Below are positions 43,657 to 52,201 of a stretch of 64,000 nt of DNA, piece after piece. The stretch is from contig DASXZH010000037.1 of assembly GCA_036502005.1 (NCBI GenBank), positions 1 to 64,000 of the forward strand. The letters run 5' to 3'. The stretch is from DASXZH01 sp036502005. Lineage in GTDB: Bacteria > Armatimonadota > Fimbriimonadia > Fimbriimonadales > Fimbriimonadaceae. Made by a program: the position numbers and the translations under genes. Below the pieces are notes generated by a model. It was not told the DNA's origin and ran no database searches. It saw only the letters and a list, made by a program, of their open reading frames with translations. Position 1 is the stretch's first letter, and every line of letters begins with the position of its first letter.

Positions 43657-45813
43657 ATGCTTAACCGGTTCTGCACCGCTTTTTTCGTTCTTTTCTCCGC
43701 GTTTGCTTTTAGCCAGTCGGTTTACGAAAGCCACGTCATATTTGACAACTCAAAGGCAACCGGCGGCTACTATTACAGCACTGCCTCGCATGTGGCGCCG
43801 AGCGAATTTCAAGACTATAAGGGCAAAGCGCCGGTTGACTCGGGCCACTTTTTTACACCTCCAAATGCCCTGCGCTTGAGTTGGAAATCCGCTTTTGGAG
43901 GGGACTGGAACGTCCATATCAAACTTCATAACCAGGGCGCATTAGCGGGTGACGCATTGCGCTTTTGGTGCTACTCGGAAGAGCCTCTGGATCAGAAGCA
44001 AGCACCGCACCTGATCCTCCACGATGCCAACGGCGAATGGAGTCCTGCTGTGGATCTGCTTGGGAGTTTGGGCTCGATCCCGGCCAAGAAATGGGTGCAG
44101 ATTGTGCTGCCTTTTAGCTCTTTCGTGTCGATCATGAACGATACCGGTGGCAATCATTTTGATGCCCACCACTTGGGCGAGCTACATATTCAGCAATGGC
44201 TGGACGATAATAAGCCACACACCCTATGGTTGGATGAGATAACGGTTGGGCCGGCTATTTCGGCCGTGGGTGCGGCGCTCTCTGTGCCGGCGGGTGTAAC
44301 TGCCAAAGGCTATGATCGGCATGTTGACTTATCTTGGGCACCGACACCGGGTGCGCAGTTTTACAAGATTTACCGTTCATTGGCGTCCGGCCCATTTAAA
44401 GCAGTGGCTACCCAACGCGGGGATTGGCATCGCTATGAGGATTTTATTGGAGCGAGCGGAGTAAGCGCTCAGTACAAGATCTCGGCTGTGAATGAGAACT
44501 ATGGCGAGTCGCCTTTGTCGCGCGAAGTCTCGGCCGCTACGCACAAGATGGGCGACGACGAACTTATGAGCATGGTTCAAGAAGCCAGCTTTCGCTACTA
44601 TTGGGAGGGCGCCGATCCCGATTCGGGGATGGCGCTCGAGTCCACGCCGGGCGTGCGCTACATGGACGCGCTAGGGTCCTCCGGGTTCGGCGTGATGGCT
44701 CTCCTGACCGGCGTGGAGCGAGGTTTTCTTACGCGCGCGCAGGGATTGGAGAGGCTATCAAAGATCACTGGCTTTTTATCTAAGGCCAACCGCTATCACG
44801 GGGCTTGGTCGCACTATATCGACGGCCGTACCGGCAAAACCATGGCCGTGTTTGGCAAATACGACGATGGCGGCGACTTGGTGGAAACCGCCTTTATGAT
44901 GGAGGGCTTGCTCGCTGCTCGGGGCTATTTTAACGGGCCGGATGCCGCCGAATCCGCGTTGCGCGGCAGGATCACCGAGCTTTGGAAGGGCGTCGAATGG
45001 GATTGGTACCGTGGCGGCCCTGATCCCAACTTTCTCTACTGGCACTGGTCGCCCGATTATGGGTTTTACATTCATCACCCCCTAATCGGCTGGAACGAGA
45101 CGATGATCTGCTACCTGCTTGGAATCGCTTCTCCAACCCACCCGATATCCGCGAGCCTCTATCATAACGGCTGGGCGAGCCAATCGCCTTTGGCCGTTCA
45201 ATACCGGGAGAACTGGAGTCGAACTACACAGGGCGACCACTACACGAACGGCAACACCTATTTCGGGCACAAGTTGGACGTTGGCGAAGGCAACGGCGCG
45301 GAGCTTTTCTTTACGCACTTCTCCTTTATGGGCTTTGACCCACGGGACAAGCACGACGCCTATACGGACTACTTTAAAAACAACCGAGCTATAGCCTTAA
45401 TTAGCCACGACTATTCGGTGGCGAACCCTCTCGGGTTTGTGGGTTATGGCGACGACTCCTGGGGTCGTTCGGCTGGCATCAATGCCCACGGTGGTCGTCC
45501 ATTGCCTCGCGACGATAACGGAACGATTACTTGTTCTGCGGCACTATCTTCGATGCCCTATACGCCCGTCGAATCTATGAAGGCTCTGAAGCATTTCTAT
45601 CGGGATTTGGGTGATCGGGTCTGGGGCATTTATGGATTCCACGATGGGTTCAATCAGACTCAGGATTGGTACGAGGAATCTTATATGGCGCTGAACGAAG
45701 CTCCCATCGCGGTGATGATCGAGAACTACCGATCAGGGTCTATTTGGAAAGCGTTTATGTCCAATCCGGAGATTAAGCCGGCATTGGAGAAGATTGGGTT
45801 TCGGAAGGATTAA
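43657..45813 (+). CDS. GH144-like endo-beta-1,2-glucanase ('glucoamylase family')
   Basis: Protein of 718 residues with a signal peptide (ends FAFSQS). Residues 25-205 form a carbohydrate-binding-like beta sandwich, 208-300 a fibronectin-like domain, 305-718 the Glycoamylase (PF10091) alpha-barrel: SFRYYWEGADPDSGMALEST, SSGFGVMALLTGVERG, DGGDLVETAFMMEGLLAARG, HPLIGWNETMICYLLG, YGDDSWGRSAGIN, YGFHDGFNQTQDWYEESYMA. The family includes GH144 and GH162 endo-beta-1,2-glucanases. The nearby GH3 would complete conversion of sophoro-oligosaccharides to glucose. The substrate is inference. Confidence 0.85.
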   Translation: MLNRFCTAFFVLFSAFAFSQSVYESHVIFDNSKATGGYYYSTASHVAPSEFQDYKGKAPVDSGHFFTPPNALRLSWKSAFGGDWNVHIKLHNQGALAGDALRFWCYSEEPLDQKQAPHLILHDANGEWSPAVDLLGSLGSIPAKKWVQIVLPFSSFVSIMNDTGGNHFDAHHLGELHIQQWLDDNKPHTLWLDEITVGPAISAVGAALSVPAGVTAKGYDRHVDLSWAPTPGAQFYKIYRSLASGPFKAVATQRGDWHRYEDFIGASGVSAQYKISAVNENYGESPLSREVSAATHKMGDDELMSMVQEASFRYYWEGADPDSGMALESTPGVRYMDALGSSGFGVMALLTGVERGFLTRAQGLERLSKITGFLSKANRYHGAWSHYIDGRTGKTMAVFGKYDDGGDLVETAFMMEGLLAARGYFNGPDAAESALRGRITELWKGVEWDWYRGGPDPNFLYWHWSPDYGFYIHHPLIGWNETMICYLLGIASPTHPISASLYHNGWASQSPLAVQYRENWSRTTQGDHYTNGNTYFGHKLDVGEGNGAELFFTHFSFMGFDPRDKHDAYTDYFKNNRAIALISHDYSVANPLGFVGYGDDSWGRSAGINAHGGRPLPRDDNGTITCSAALSSMPYTPVESMKALKHFYRDLGDRVWGIYGFHDGFNQTQDWYEESYMALNEAPIAVMIENYRSGSIWKAFMSNPEIKPALEKIGFRKD

Positions 45814-46208
45814 TTCGAGATCGCTGAGATAGAGAATCGTTTTAGAAGTTCTTTTTTGTCCTTGATAGTGCCGTCTGCCAGCGCCAATGTGATTAGTTCC
45901 GCTTCAATCTCGGAGACGTCAAGGTAGTATCCGTTCATCCGCAGAAAAGTAGAACAAGCGGCCAGAGCGGTTCGCTTATTGCCGTCTGCAAACGGATGGT
46001 TCACCGTAAGAGACAGCCAATAAGCGGCAGCAAACTGCTCGAGCGTTTCATTGAGATATGCTCCTCCAAAGGTTGCTTGCGGAGACATCACGGCACTTTC
46101 CAACAAGTTAGCGTTGAGAAGTCCCGCGCCTCCACCGTAAGCAACAATGGCACGATGATGTAGCGTCAAAACTTGGTCGACAGTCAAAAAGATGGGCTCA
46201 AAGGTCAC
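45810..46208 (-). CDS. Doc/Fic-family toxin
   Basis: Protein of 132 residues. The Fic core VNHPFADGNKRTALAACSTF (His71 to Lys78-Arg79) matches Doc, which phosphorylates EF-Tu. N-terminal strand and helices (VLTLHHRAIVAYGGGAGLLN) are Doc-like. The start overlaps the antitoxin stop by 4 bp (ATGA) and the stop overlaps that of the convergent GH144-like gene. No residues of the active site are lost. Confidence 0.92.
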   Translation of the reverse strand: MTFEPIFLTVDQVLTLHHRAIVAYGGGAGLLNANLLESAVMSPQATFGGAYLNETLEQFAAAYWLSLTVNHPFADGNKRTALAACSTFLRMNGYYLDVSEIEAELITLALADGTIKDKKELLKRFSISAISN

Positions 46209-46426
46209 TTGGAAAGATTCTTGAGCGCGTTGTCGAACTGCACGAAAGTGGCATCAGCGGCCTCTTGAAACGACCTACCTTTGGGTCTGCGAAGCACGAT
46301 CGCTCCGTTTTCATATTCCAAGTCCACCGTGACTGTTTCAGTATCGGCGACACCGAGGTAACGCTTCATCTCTCGGGTAACCCGAAGAATATTGCTGTTC
46401 CCCTGTTTTGGTAGTTTCATGAGCAT
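46205..46426 (-). CDS. AbrB-like antitoxin
   Basis: 73 residues: LPKQGNSNILRVTREMKRYL and VDLEYENGAIVLRRPK form a swapped-hairpin SpoVT-AbrB DNA-binding domain, followed by a short helical tail (SFQEAADATFVQFDNALKNL) that would cover the toxin. Antitoxin precedes toxin in the order of transcription. The usual partner of Doc is Phd; pairing with an AbrB-type antitoxin is seen in some genomes. Start may be the second Met (46420). Confidence 0.85.
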   Translation of the reverse strand: MLMKLPKQGNSNILRVTREMKRYLGVADTETVTVDLEYENGAIVLRRPKGRSFQEAADATFVQFDNALKNLSK

Positions 46427-46457
46427 TGGCTTGACCTACAATCAATATACCATGTAA

Positions 46458-46476
46458 TCACCGCGTATTCACCGCG
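46458..46476. promoter_or_regulatory. Direct-repeat operator of the toxin-antitoxin pair
   Basis: TCACCGCG occurs at 46458-46465 and 46469-46476, 11 bp apart (one helical turn), and CCGCGG...CGCGG also gives a short inverted repeat. A minus-strand -10-like TATATT lies just downstream toward the antitoxin start, so a protein bound here would cover the -35 region and spacer. Confidence 0.5.
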
Positions 46477-46542
46477 GTTACTGCTGGTTTCCGGCGAAAG
46501 GCTCAACAGTCCCATGGTTAGTGTGTAAATAGTGTGCAGACC

Positions 46543-46617
46543 TGGAGCCGATGACAAGATTCGAACTCGCGACCCGCTGTTTACAAAACAGCTGCTCTAC
46601 CCCTGAGCTACATCGGC
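46543..46617 (-). tRNA. tRNA-Thr (anticodon TGT)
   Basis: Minus-strand cloverleaf. Acceptor GCCGATG pairs perfectly with CATCGGC. The D arm contains TAGCTCAGGGGTAGAGC, the anticodon loop is TTTGTAA (TGT), the T arm is CGCGAGTTCGAATCTTG, and CCA is encoded. Confidence 0.95.
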
Positions 46618-46627
46618 ATCCTACACG

Positions 46628-46644
46628 CGTCCCGAAACGGGACG
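46628..46644. terminator. Perfect hairpin between a gene end and tRNA-Thr
   Basis: CGTCCCG-aaa-CGGGACG, 7 bp perfect stem with a 3-nt loop, 26 bp downstream of the minus-strand gene ending at 46670 and upstream of the tRNA. No T-run, so it may be an attenuator or processing element rather than a terminator. Confidence 0.4.
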
Positions 46645-46669
46645 ACTAAGGAATTTACCTCAGGTTGAG

Positions 46670-47074
46670 CTACATCAGGCTGCCACGGCTGCGTTTACGC
46701 ACCAATCGCGGGGTTCCTTCCGGACCATATCCAATCTTATAGCCAGGTGGAATGTTCTTTAGCGCTTCCGCAACTTCTTCGGGAAGGGGGGCGGAATGCG
46801 CTTTACGGCGAGTGCGCTTCTTGCTTGGATTCAGAAGGGCATAGGCCTCTGTCGCATCGGTTTCGGGTTCCATCCCCACCAGATCCTTGCCTTTAATTTC
46901 AAAAAGCTCCGAGCAGGCGGGAAACGATAAAAAAATATATTTGCCGTTGGTGATCATCCTCGCATCGCCGGGGACGGTGTATTTCCTCGTCCCGATCTTC
47001 ACGGAGATCAGACCGGGCCTGGGCTGCGCCTTAAACTTCAGGCTATTTTTAACGTTCCGAACATTTCTTTTCAT
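46670..47074 (-). CDS. Hypothetical basic protein
   Basis: 134 residues from ATG 47074, chosen because GGCGGAGAGCA puts GGAG 5 nt upstream. N-terminal MKRNVRNVKNSLKFKAQPRP is strongly basic. The middle has beta-like sequence (GLISVKIGTRKYTVPGDARM, GKYIFLSFP), and the C-terminus is basic and Pro-rich (KKRTRRKAHSAPLPEE, LVRKRSRGS). Possibly nucleic-acid binding. No family recognised. The last codons repeat 11 nt of the adjacent tRNA. Confidence 0.6.
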   Translation of the reverse strand: MKRNVRNVKNSLKFKAQPRPGLISVKIGTRKYTVPGDARMITNGKYIFLSFPACSELFEIKGKDLVGMEPETDATEAYALLNPSKKRTRRKAHSAPLPEEVAEALKNIPPGYKIGYGPEGTPRLVRKRSRGSLM

Positions 47075-47169
47075 TGCTCTCCGCCCAGCTTTGGGCATGA
47101 ATCCACAACACAGGAACGAGTGGTACAAAACGACTACCTTATTCCGTTTTAGCGAATACCGCCGCCCGA

Positions 47170-47991
47170 TTAACCAACCGCGATATTGTCTATTAACCTG
47201 GTATTACCAAGCTTAGCCGCCACAATTAACCGAGTGTTTTTTATAGATCGGGCTATCTTCAGTGTTTCTGCCTCAACGAGTTCGAGATAATCTATTCTAA
47301 ATCCAATAGCGGTTAGATTTGTTGCACTTTTATTAATATTCTGCTGAATCTCTTTCTCGTTTGAATCTGCGGCCAGTTCCGACTTGATTCGATTCAGCTC
47401 TGCGTAGAGTTGGTTTGCAGCTTTTCTTTCCTCTGGGAAAAGATATTTATTGCGGCTGGACATGGCGAGGCCATCGGCCTCCCTCACCGTTTCTTCCAAG
47501 ACCAGCTTGGTAGGGAAATTGAGGTCCCTTACCATACGGGATAGAACTAAGCACTGCTGGTAGTCCTTCAGGCCAAAAACAGCAATATCGGGTCTAACTA
47601 TGTTGAATAGCTTTGCCACTATGGTGGCTACCCCACCAAAATGGCCTGGTCGAAACTGGCCCTCCCAGAGTTCGGTGACCTCGCCAACATGGATGAAGGT
47701 TTCCTTGGATGGATACATCTCAGACGTGGTAGGGGTGAACATGACGTCAACGCCGACGGTTTCGGCAAGCGCGAAATCGCGCACTTCATCGCGGGGGTAT
47801 TTCTCAAAATCTTCCCCGGGTTTGAACTGCGTTGGGTTTACAAAAAGTGAGACAACAACGATATCAGCAAGGTCTTTCGCCTTGCGCATGAGCTCAAGGT
47901 GCCCCTCATGAAACGCACCCATGGTCGGAACAAGAGCGATGCTTTTGCAACGATCCAATTGAAGATCGGGGATGGTTCGATAAACCTTCAA
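47170..47991 (-). CDS. panC: Pantothenate synthetase
   Basis: Protein of 273 residues. Joins pantoate and beta-alanine with ATP in the last step of pantothenate synthesis. The nucleotidyl-transferase signatures are present: VPTMGAFHEGHLELM (HxGH-type), NPTQF, FGLKDYQQ, and AMSSRNKYL (KMSKS-like). Length is normal for PanC. The start overlaps the panB stop by 4 bp. Confidence 0.97.
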   Translation of the reverse strand: MKVYRTIPDLQLDRCKSIALVPTMGAFHEGHLELMRKAKDLADIVVVSLFVNPTQFKPGEDFEKYPRDEVRDFALAETVGVDVMFTPTTSEMYPSKETFIHVGEVTELWEGQFRPGHFGGVATIVAKLFNIVRPDIAVFGLKDYQQCLVLSRMVRDLNFPTKLVLEETVREADGLAMSSRNKYLFPEERKAANQLYAELNRIKSELAADSNEKEIQQNINKSATNLTAIGFRIDYLELVEAETLKIARSIKNTRLIVAAKLGNTRLIDNIAVG

Positions 47992-48782
47992 ACGCTATGC
48001 TCGCTGGTCGGGAAACCGGCTTTACGAACCTCGCCTGCGTATTCTTGAATTGCCTTTTTCATGAGCTCGCCAGCTTCGCAATAAACCTTGGCATGCTTAA
48101 GCTTGAAGGGGCTAAGGCCGAGCATATCGTGGAAGATTTGAACCTGGCCGTCGCAGTCTACGCCAGCGCCGATACCTATGGTCGGGCAATCGACTTCACA
48201 GGTAATTTCTTTCGAGAGCGCCGCTGGAATGAGTTCAAGAACCATAGAAAATGCGCCAGCTTCGACCACTTCTTTGGCCGCTTCCATCACTTCGGATCCG
48301 TGGTCGCCTTTGCCCTGTACCCTGAACCCGCCAAAGTTATTGAGCGATTGTGGCGTCATGCCGACATGGCCCATGACGGGAATGCCGGCTTTGATAATGG
48401 CACGGATCTCGTCGGTATAGGTCCCTTCCAACTTCACTGCTTCCGCGCCTGCTTTAACCAATGCCACGGCCGAGTTCACGGCTTGGGAGATGCCCGATTG
48501 GTAAGTGCCGAATGGGAGGTCGGCAACCAGCAGGGCGTTTTTCACGCCCGCCTTTGTGGCAGTTACGTGGTGGACCATCTGTTCGAGAGTGACGGGGATT
48601 GTGCTCTCCATGCCAAGGATGACATTGCCCATGGAGTCGCCCACGAGGACCAGGTCAACTCCTGCTTCGTCGGCGAGCGCGCCCATCACCGCATCGTATG
48701 CGGTAATGCAGACGATTTTGGCTGCGCCGCCTTTCATGGCGCGCAGCTTCGGCGCGGTCATCTTCTTAGGGTTGGAAGGCAT
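47988..48782 (-). CDS. panB: 3-methyl-2-oxobutanoate hydroxymethyltransferase
   Basis: Protein of 264 residues. Transfers a hydroxymethyl group from methylene-THF to ketoisovalerate, giving ketopantoate. Metal-binding and active-site motifs: VLVGDSMGNVILG, LLVADLPFGTYQ, KLEGTYTDEI, GMTPQSLNNFGGFRVQGK, GIGAGVDCDGQV. TIM-barrel length is normal. Coupled to panC, so both steps are produced together. The reductase PanE/IlvC is not in the window. Confidence 0.97.
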   Translation of the reverse strand: MPSNPKKMTAPKLRAMKGGAAKIVCITAYDAVMGALADEAGVDLVLVGDSMGNVILGMESTIPVTLEQMVHHVTATKAGVKNALLVADLPFGTYQSGISQAVNSAVALVKAGAEAVKLEGTYTDEIRAIIKAGIPVMGHVGMTPQSLNNFGGFRVQGKGDHGSEVMEAAKEVVEAGAFSMVLELIPAALSKEITCEVDCPTIGIGAGVDCDGQVQIFHDMLGLSPFKLKHAKVYCEAGELMKKAIQEYAGEVRKAGFPTSEHSV

Positions 48783-48806
48783 TAGTTTTAGTTTACTGTT
48801 TACTGA

Positions 48807-48810
<4 letters not shown>
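48783..48810. repeat. Short heptanucleotide array (GTTTACT family)
   Basis: Units AGTTTTA, GTTTACT, GTTTACT, GATTACT in register between panB and bcp, where it fills the whole spacer of 24 bp and runs into the last codons of bcp. Confidence 0.6.
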
Positions 48811-49259
<449 letters not shown>

Positions 49260-49268
49260 CGATATCTC

Positions 49269-49667
49269 CTACGCCTTGCTTTGCACATCGATAAGCATGG
49301 CCTGCATAAGGTCTACGCGCAAAACGATGCCTGTTAATCGGCCCATTTCTGTTACCGGCAAAATAGTTAGCCCGCTGCCCAGCATCTTATGAAACGCATC
49401 GCCGATTTCCGTATCGGCAGTGGCCGTGGTCGGTTCTTTGCTTGAATAAATATATGCCAGTTGCTCGGACATGCGGACAAGGTTGTCCGAGACCGTAACC
49501 GCTCGGCAAAGATCGCCTTCCGTGACCACAGCCAGCGGCCGCATCTCCGGGTCCACGATGACGAGCGCGGGAAACTGGTAAACGTCCATCTTATCCACCG
49601 CATCGCGGACGGTGCTCTCCAGGGTCAGAGTTGGGATATGGGCGTGCAGAACTTCGCGTAACGTCAT
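49269..49667 (-). CDS. CBS-domain pair protein
   Basis: 132 residues. Two CBS motifs: TVRDAVDKMDVYQFPALVIV with PLAVVTEGDLCRAV, and EIGDAFHKMLGSGLTILPVT with GIVLRVDLMQAM. Such modules bind adenine nucleotides. The ATG at 49667 was chosen; the longer frame up to 49898 runs across the divergent nucleoside phosphorylase gene. A TACACT box 8 nt from the ATG may serve as -10. First gene of the bcp-panB-panC run. Confidence 0.85.
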   Translation of the reverse strand: MTLREVLHAHIPTLTLESTVRDAVDKMDVYQFPALVIVDPEMRPLAVVTEGDLCRAVTVSDNLVRMSEQLAYIYSSKEPTTATADTEIGDAFHKMLGSGLTILPVTEMGRLTGIVLRVDLMQAMLIDVQSKA

Positions 49668-49699
49668 CGTTTCTAAGTGTACTGCCCCGCTCCATATTG

Positions 49700-49705
49700 C
49701 ATAAT
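49700..49705 (+). promoter_or_regulatory. -10 box (CATAAT) near the phosphorylase start
   Basis: CATAAT followed by 10 nt to the ATG, so any 5' leader would be only a few nucleotides. Shared divergent promoter region of 48 bp with the CBS gene. Confidence 0.4.
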
Positions 49706-49715
49706 CCTCCGAAGC

Positions 49716-50444
49716 ATGAAGATCGATGTGGCGATCATAGGGGGCACCGGCGTGGGCGATGTGCTCGCCCAAATGAAGGGTTCTTCCCTTCACGTACCAA
49801 CTCCCGAAGGCCAACTTGCGGGCAAGGTGATATCGCACGAAGGCGGCGATATTTTGCTGGTGAGCAGGCATTCCGCGGGGCACAAAGTGCCACCCCACCG
49901 GGTCAACTACAAAGCCATAGCTCTTGGCTTGAAAAAGCTGGGGGTTCGTTACTGCTTTTCTACGGCTGCTGTCGGCAGTCTGCGCCGAGATTGGCTCACG
50001 GGAACTCTGGTGGCGTGCTCTGACTTTTTAGATCTCACTGGACGCCACCAGACCATGTTTGATAGCAATGTAGTTCACACAGATTTCACTTGGCCATTTT
50101 CTCCTTCAGGGCGTGCGGCTATTCTGTCGGCGGCGGCAACGATGGGTTTGGATGTCAAGCCGGAAGGGACCTACATTTGCGAGAATGGCCCCCGCTACGA
50201 AACACCACACGAGATAACGCTCCTAACCCATGTCGGGGACGTAGTTGGAATGACCGCCTCGACCGAGGCGATTCTGCTTCACGAAGCAGGCATTGAATAC
50301 ACCTGTTTGGCCCTTGTAACCAACCTCGCAGCGGGAATTGAGGACATGCCGCTCAGCCACGAGGAAGTGGTGGAAGAGATGCAGAAGAATGCTTCTGTTG
50401 TGGTTAAGTTGCTACTTGCTGCCATTGATTTAGTGCGGAAATGA
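49716..50444 (+). CDS. MTAP/PNP-family nucleoside phosphorylase
   Basis: Protein of 242 residues. IAIIGGTGVGD-type start, SRHSAGHKVPPHRVNYKAIA, RYCFSTAAVGSLR, ICENGPRYETPHEI and VGMTASTEAILLHEAGIEYT (substrate Met and Glu) match S-methyl-5'-thioadenosine or purine nucleoside phosphorylase class 2. Whether 6-oxopurine or MTA is the substrate is not settled. Overlaps the next gene by 4 bp. ATG 49716 preferred over 49677, whose leader is not conserved-looking. Confidence 0.9.
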   Translation: MKIDVAIIGGTGVGDVLAQMKGSSLHVPTPEGQLAGKVISHEGGDILLVSRHSAGHKVPPHRVNYKAIALGLKKLGVRYCFSTAAVGSLRRDWLTGTLVACSDFLDLTGRHQTMFDSNVVHTDFTWPFSPSGRAAILSAAATMGLDVKPEGTYICENGPRYETPHEITLLTHVGDVVGMTASTEAILLHEAGIEYTCLALVTNLAAGIEDMPLSHEEVVEEMQKNASVVVKLLLAAIDLVRK

Positions 50445-51310
50445 CGCGACGGGATTTTGCTCTCTATCTGACTCTTACTCCCGGCATCGGCGGGCGCACC
50501 GTCACGCGGGTGCTCAACCGAAACGATATGCTTTCGCGTTCACCGGAGGCGTTCTTGTCTTTATCTCCCGAGGCACTACGCGAGGAATACGGATTGCGGG
50601 CCGATGCGGCGGAGCGCATTGCTGCTTCCGGCAAAGCAGGTGCGGCCAAGATTTTGGAGGAGCAGAAGCGGCTAGTTGCTCTTGGGGTTACGCTGGTTAC
50701 CCAGGCTGACGCCCACTATCCGACGATGATCGAGGAAATGGATCCCGATCCGCCAAATGTGCTCTTCTTTTATGGAAACCATAAGCTGCTGAGCGCGAAC
50801 ACTTATTCGGTTTTGAGTTCGCGGAACACTTCCCTTGCCGGTCTGGACGAGATTGAAAAACTGACTGAAGATGGCGTTTTGAAGGGCGAAGTTTTGGTTA
50901 GCAGCGACAACCGGCCGGAATTTCAGCGCGCTGCCTTGGTTCCTTTACGCTGGGGCGCGCCGCGGATTTTGTGCTTGGATAGGGGCTTGTTTGAGGTTTT
51001 GGGTCCTGATTTAAAGGACGAGCCGTTTCGGGCCGCGCGTCTTTGGCGTTATCAGTTCGATCCCTCGACGGACTTGGTGATTTCGCCGTTTCGACCGGAG
51101 GCCAAGTTTTCTGGGGTCAACAACCAAGTCAGGGATCGGTTAGTCGCTTGCCTTAGCCGACGGTTGGATTTTGTCGAGATCGCACCTACGGGCAATATGG
51201 AGAAGTTGGCAAAACTAGCGCTGAAGGCCGGACGGAAAGTACGGGTCTCAGATCGGTCGATTAATTATCGAAGACTGAAGGAGATTGGCGCGGAAGTTAT
51301 TTCGGCTTAA
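50441..51310 (+). CDS. Degenerate DprA/Smf-like protein
   Basis: Protein of 289 residues. N-terminal helical domain (LYLTLTPGIGGRTVTRVLNR) and the DprA lead-in YPTMIEEMDPDPPNVLFFYG are clear, and the Rossmann core is recognisable (YSVLSSRNTSLAGLDEIEKL, STDLVISPFRPEAKF, VRDRLVACLSRRLDFVEIAP). The usual GSR, the S-G-L/M-A-x-G-I-D loop and the final SGS motif are replaced, so nucleotide or ssDNA binding may be altered. It is a DprA homologue by order of motifs, but not an ordinary one. Translationally coupled to the phosphorylase. Confidence 0.7.
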   Translation: MTRRDFALYLTLTPGIGGRTVTRVLNRNDMLSRSPEAFLSLSPEALREEYGLRADAAERIAASGKAGAAKILEEQKRLVALGVTLVTQADAHYPTMIEEMDPDPPNVLFFYGNHKLLSANTYSVLSSRNTSLAGLDEIEKLTEDGVLKGEVLVSSDNRPEFQRAALVPLRWGAPRILCLDRGLFEVLGPDLKDEPFRAARLWRYQFDPSTDLVISPFRPEAKFSGVNNQVRDRLVACLSRRLDFVEIAPTGNMEKLAKLALKAGRKVRVSDRSINYRRLKEIGAEVISA

Positions 51311-51316
51311 GTGTAA

Positions 51317-52090
51317 AATCGATTTCCTCGCATTAGTGATAATGTCAAACCGCCGGATTTCACGATCAAGATTTACTGGGGCTCTTCGGATACAGTTCAG
51401 CCGGGCCAACCAAAGATCTACAATTTTGGAACAATGACGCCCGCTCAACAAATGGAAATGGGCTCGCACATGAGAGGTATGGCCTCGATGATGGGCGGCG
51501 GCACGGGCGGAGCCAACTACTTCTATAAGGATGGCTGGACGACCGGCTATTGGCCAACCGAATCTCAGCCAGGCGAGATTCCGGACGGCGCCTCGATGGT
51601 TGGCACCTTTAACCTGAACACGAGCTTTGCAGGAAACTGCACCATTGATGCGCCTGCGAATGTCGAATTTCTTGCACCGATCACGATGACGTCGCCGGAT
51701 CTTAGCCAAAAACCGGCGCTCGATGCCGCCCTTGCGTTCCAGTGGAACCAAATCCCGAACGCCCTCGGCCAATACGCCAAGGCTATCGGCTTTGAGGGCA
51801 AGAGCACCCTCATCATCTGGTCATCGTCAGACGTGTTTAACGATACTCTGCTGGGCAACACGGACTATATGCAAATGGCAGCCGTGAACGACGCCGTTTC
51901 CAAGCATATCTTTATGCCGGGTGACTCGACTAAGATGACGATCCCGGCAGGGATCTTTGCGAACTCCGATTTCATGATGCTGAACATGGTTGGCTACGGC
52001 CCCGGATCAGCGGCTGCGGCGGGAAGTCCGGTTCCGAGGATTCAGACGAAGACGACCTTGAACGTCATGGTCAACAACAAGAAGCACTAA
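51317..52090 (+). pseudogene. Coding sequence lacking a normal start (5'-truncated gene remnant)
   Basis: The open frame continues upstream of ATG 51434 to a stop at 51314-51316, and those upstream codons read like protein (SDNVKPPDFTIKIYWGSSDT, then VQPGQPKIYNFGT). No ATG, GTG or TTG precedes this segment and no signal peptide is present, although the C-terminal part (218 residues, Met/Gly-rich MGSHMRGMASMMGGGTGG, then YFYKDGWTTGYWPTESQPGE) has the look of a secreted or structural protein. The 5' portion appears lost just after the DprA-like gene. If translation begins at ATG 51434 the product is 218 residues. Family not recognised. Confidence 0.6.
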
Positions 52091-52104
52091 GCTAATTTGT
52101 TTTT

Positions 52105-52136
52105 GCGCCGGGCTCTGATTGAATCCGGCGCTTTTT
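52105..52136 (+). terminator. Rho-independent terminator
   Basis: GCGCCGG (52105-52111), loop, CCGGCGC (52125-52131), TTTTT. Follows the truncated gene. Also preceded by T-rich sequence rather than A-rich, so mainly plus strand. Confidence 0.85.
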
Positions 52137-52187
52137 CCTTAACAGCAGGTTGTGCCGAGACAAACGGGTATGTTGTTACTGGATTCG

Positions 52188-52193
52188 CATAAT
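52188..52193 (+). promoter_or_regulatory. -10 box (CATAAT), leaderless arrangement
   Basis: CATAAT with 8 nt to the ATG of the lipoprotein gene, the same spacing as at pheA. No Shine-Dalgarno is present. Confidence 0.45.
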
Positions 52194-52201
52194 AGCAAAA
52201 T

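Noticed and set aside
47997..48785. Open frame of 262 codons opposite panB
   Set aside because: Exact antisense of a clear panB; Cys/His-rich shadow translation.
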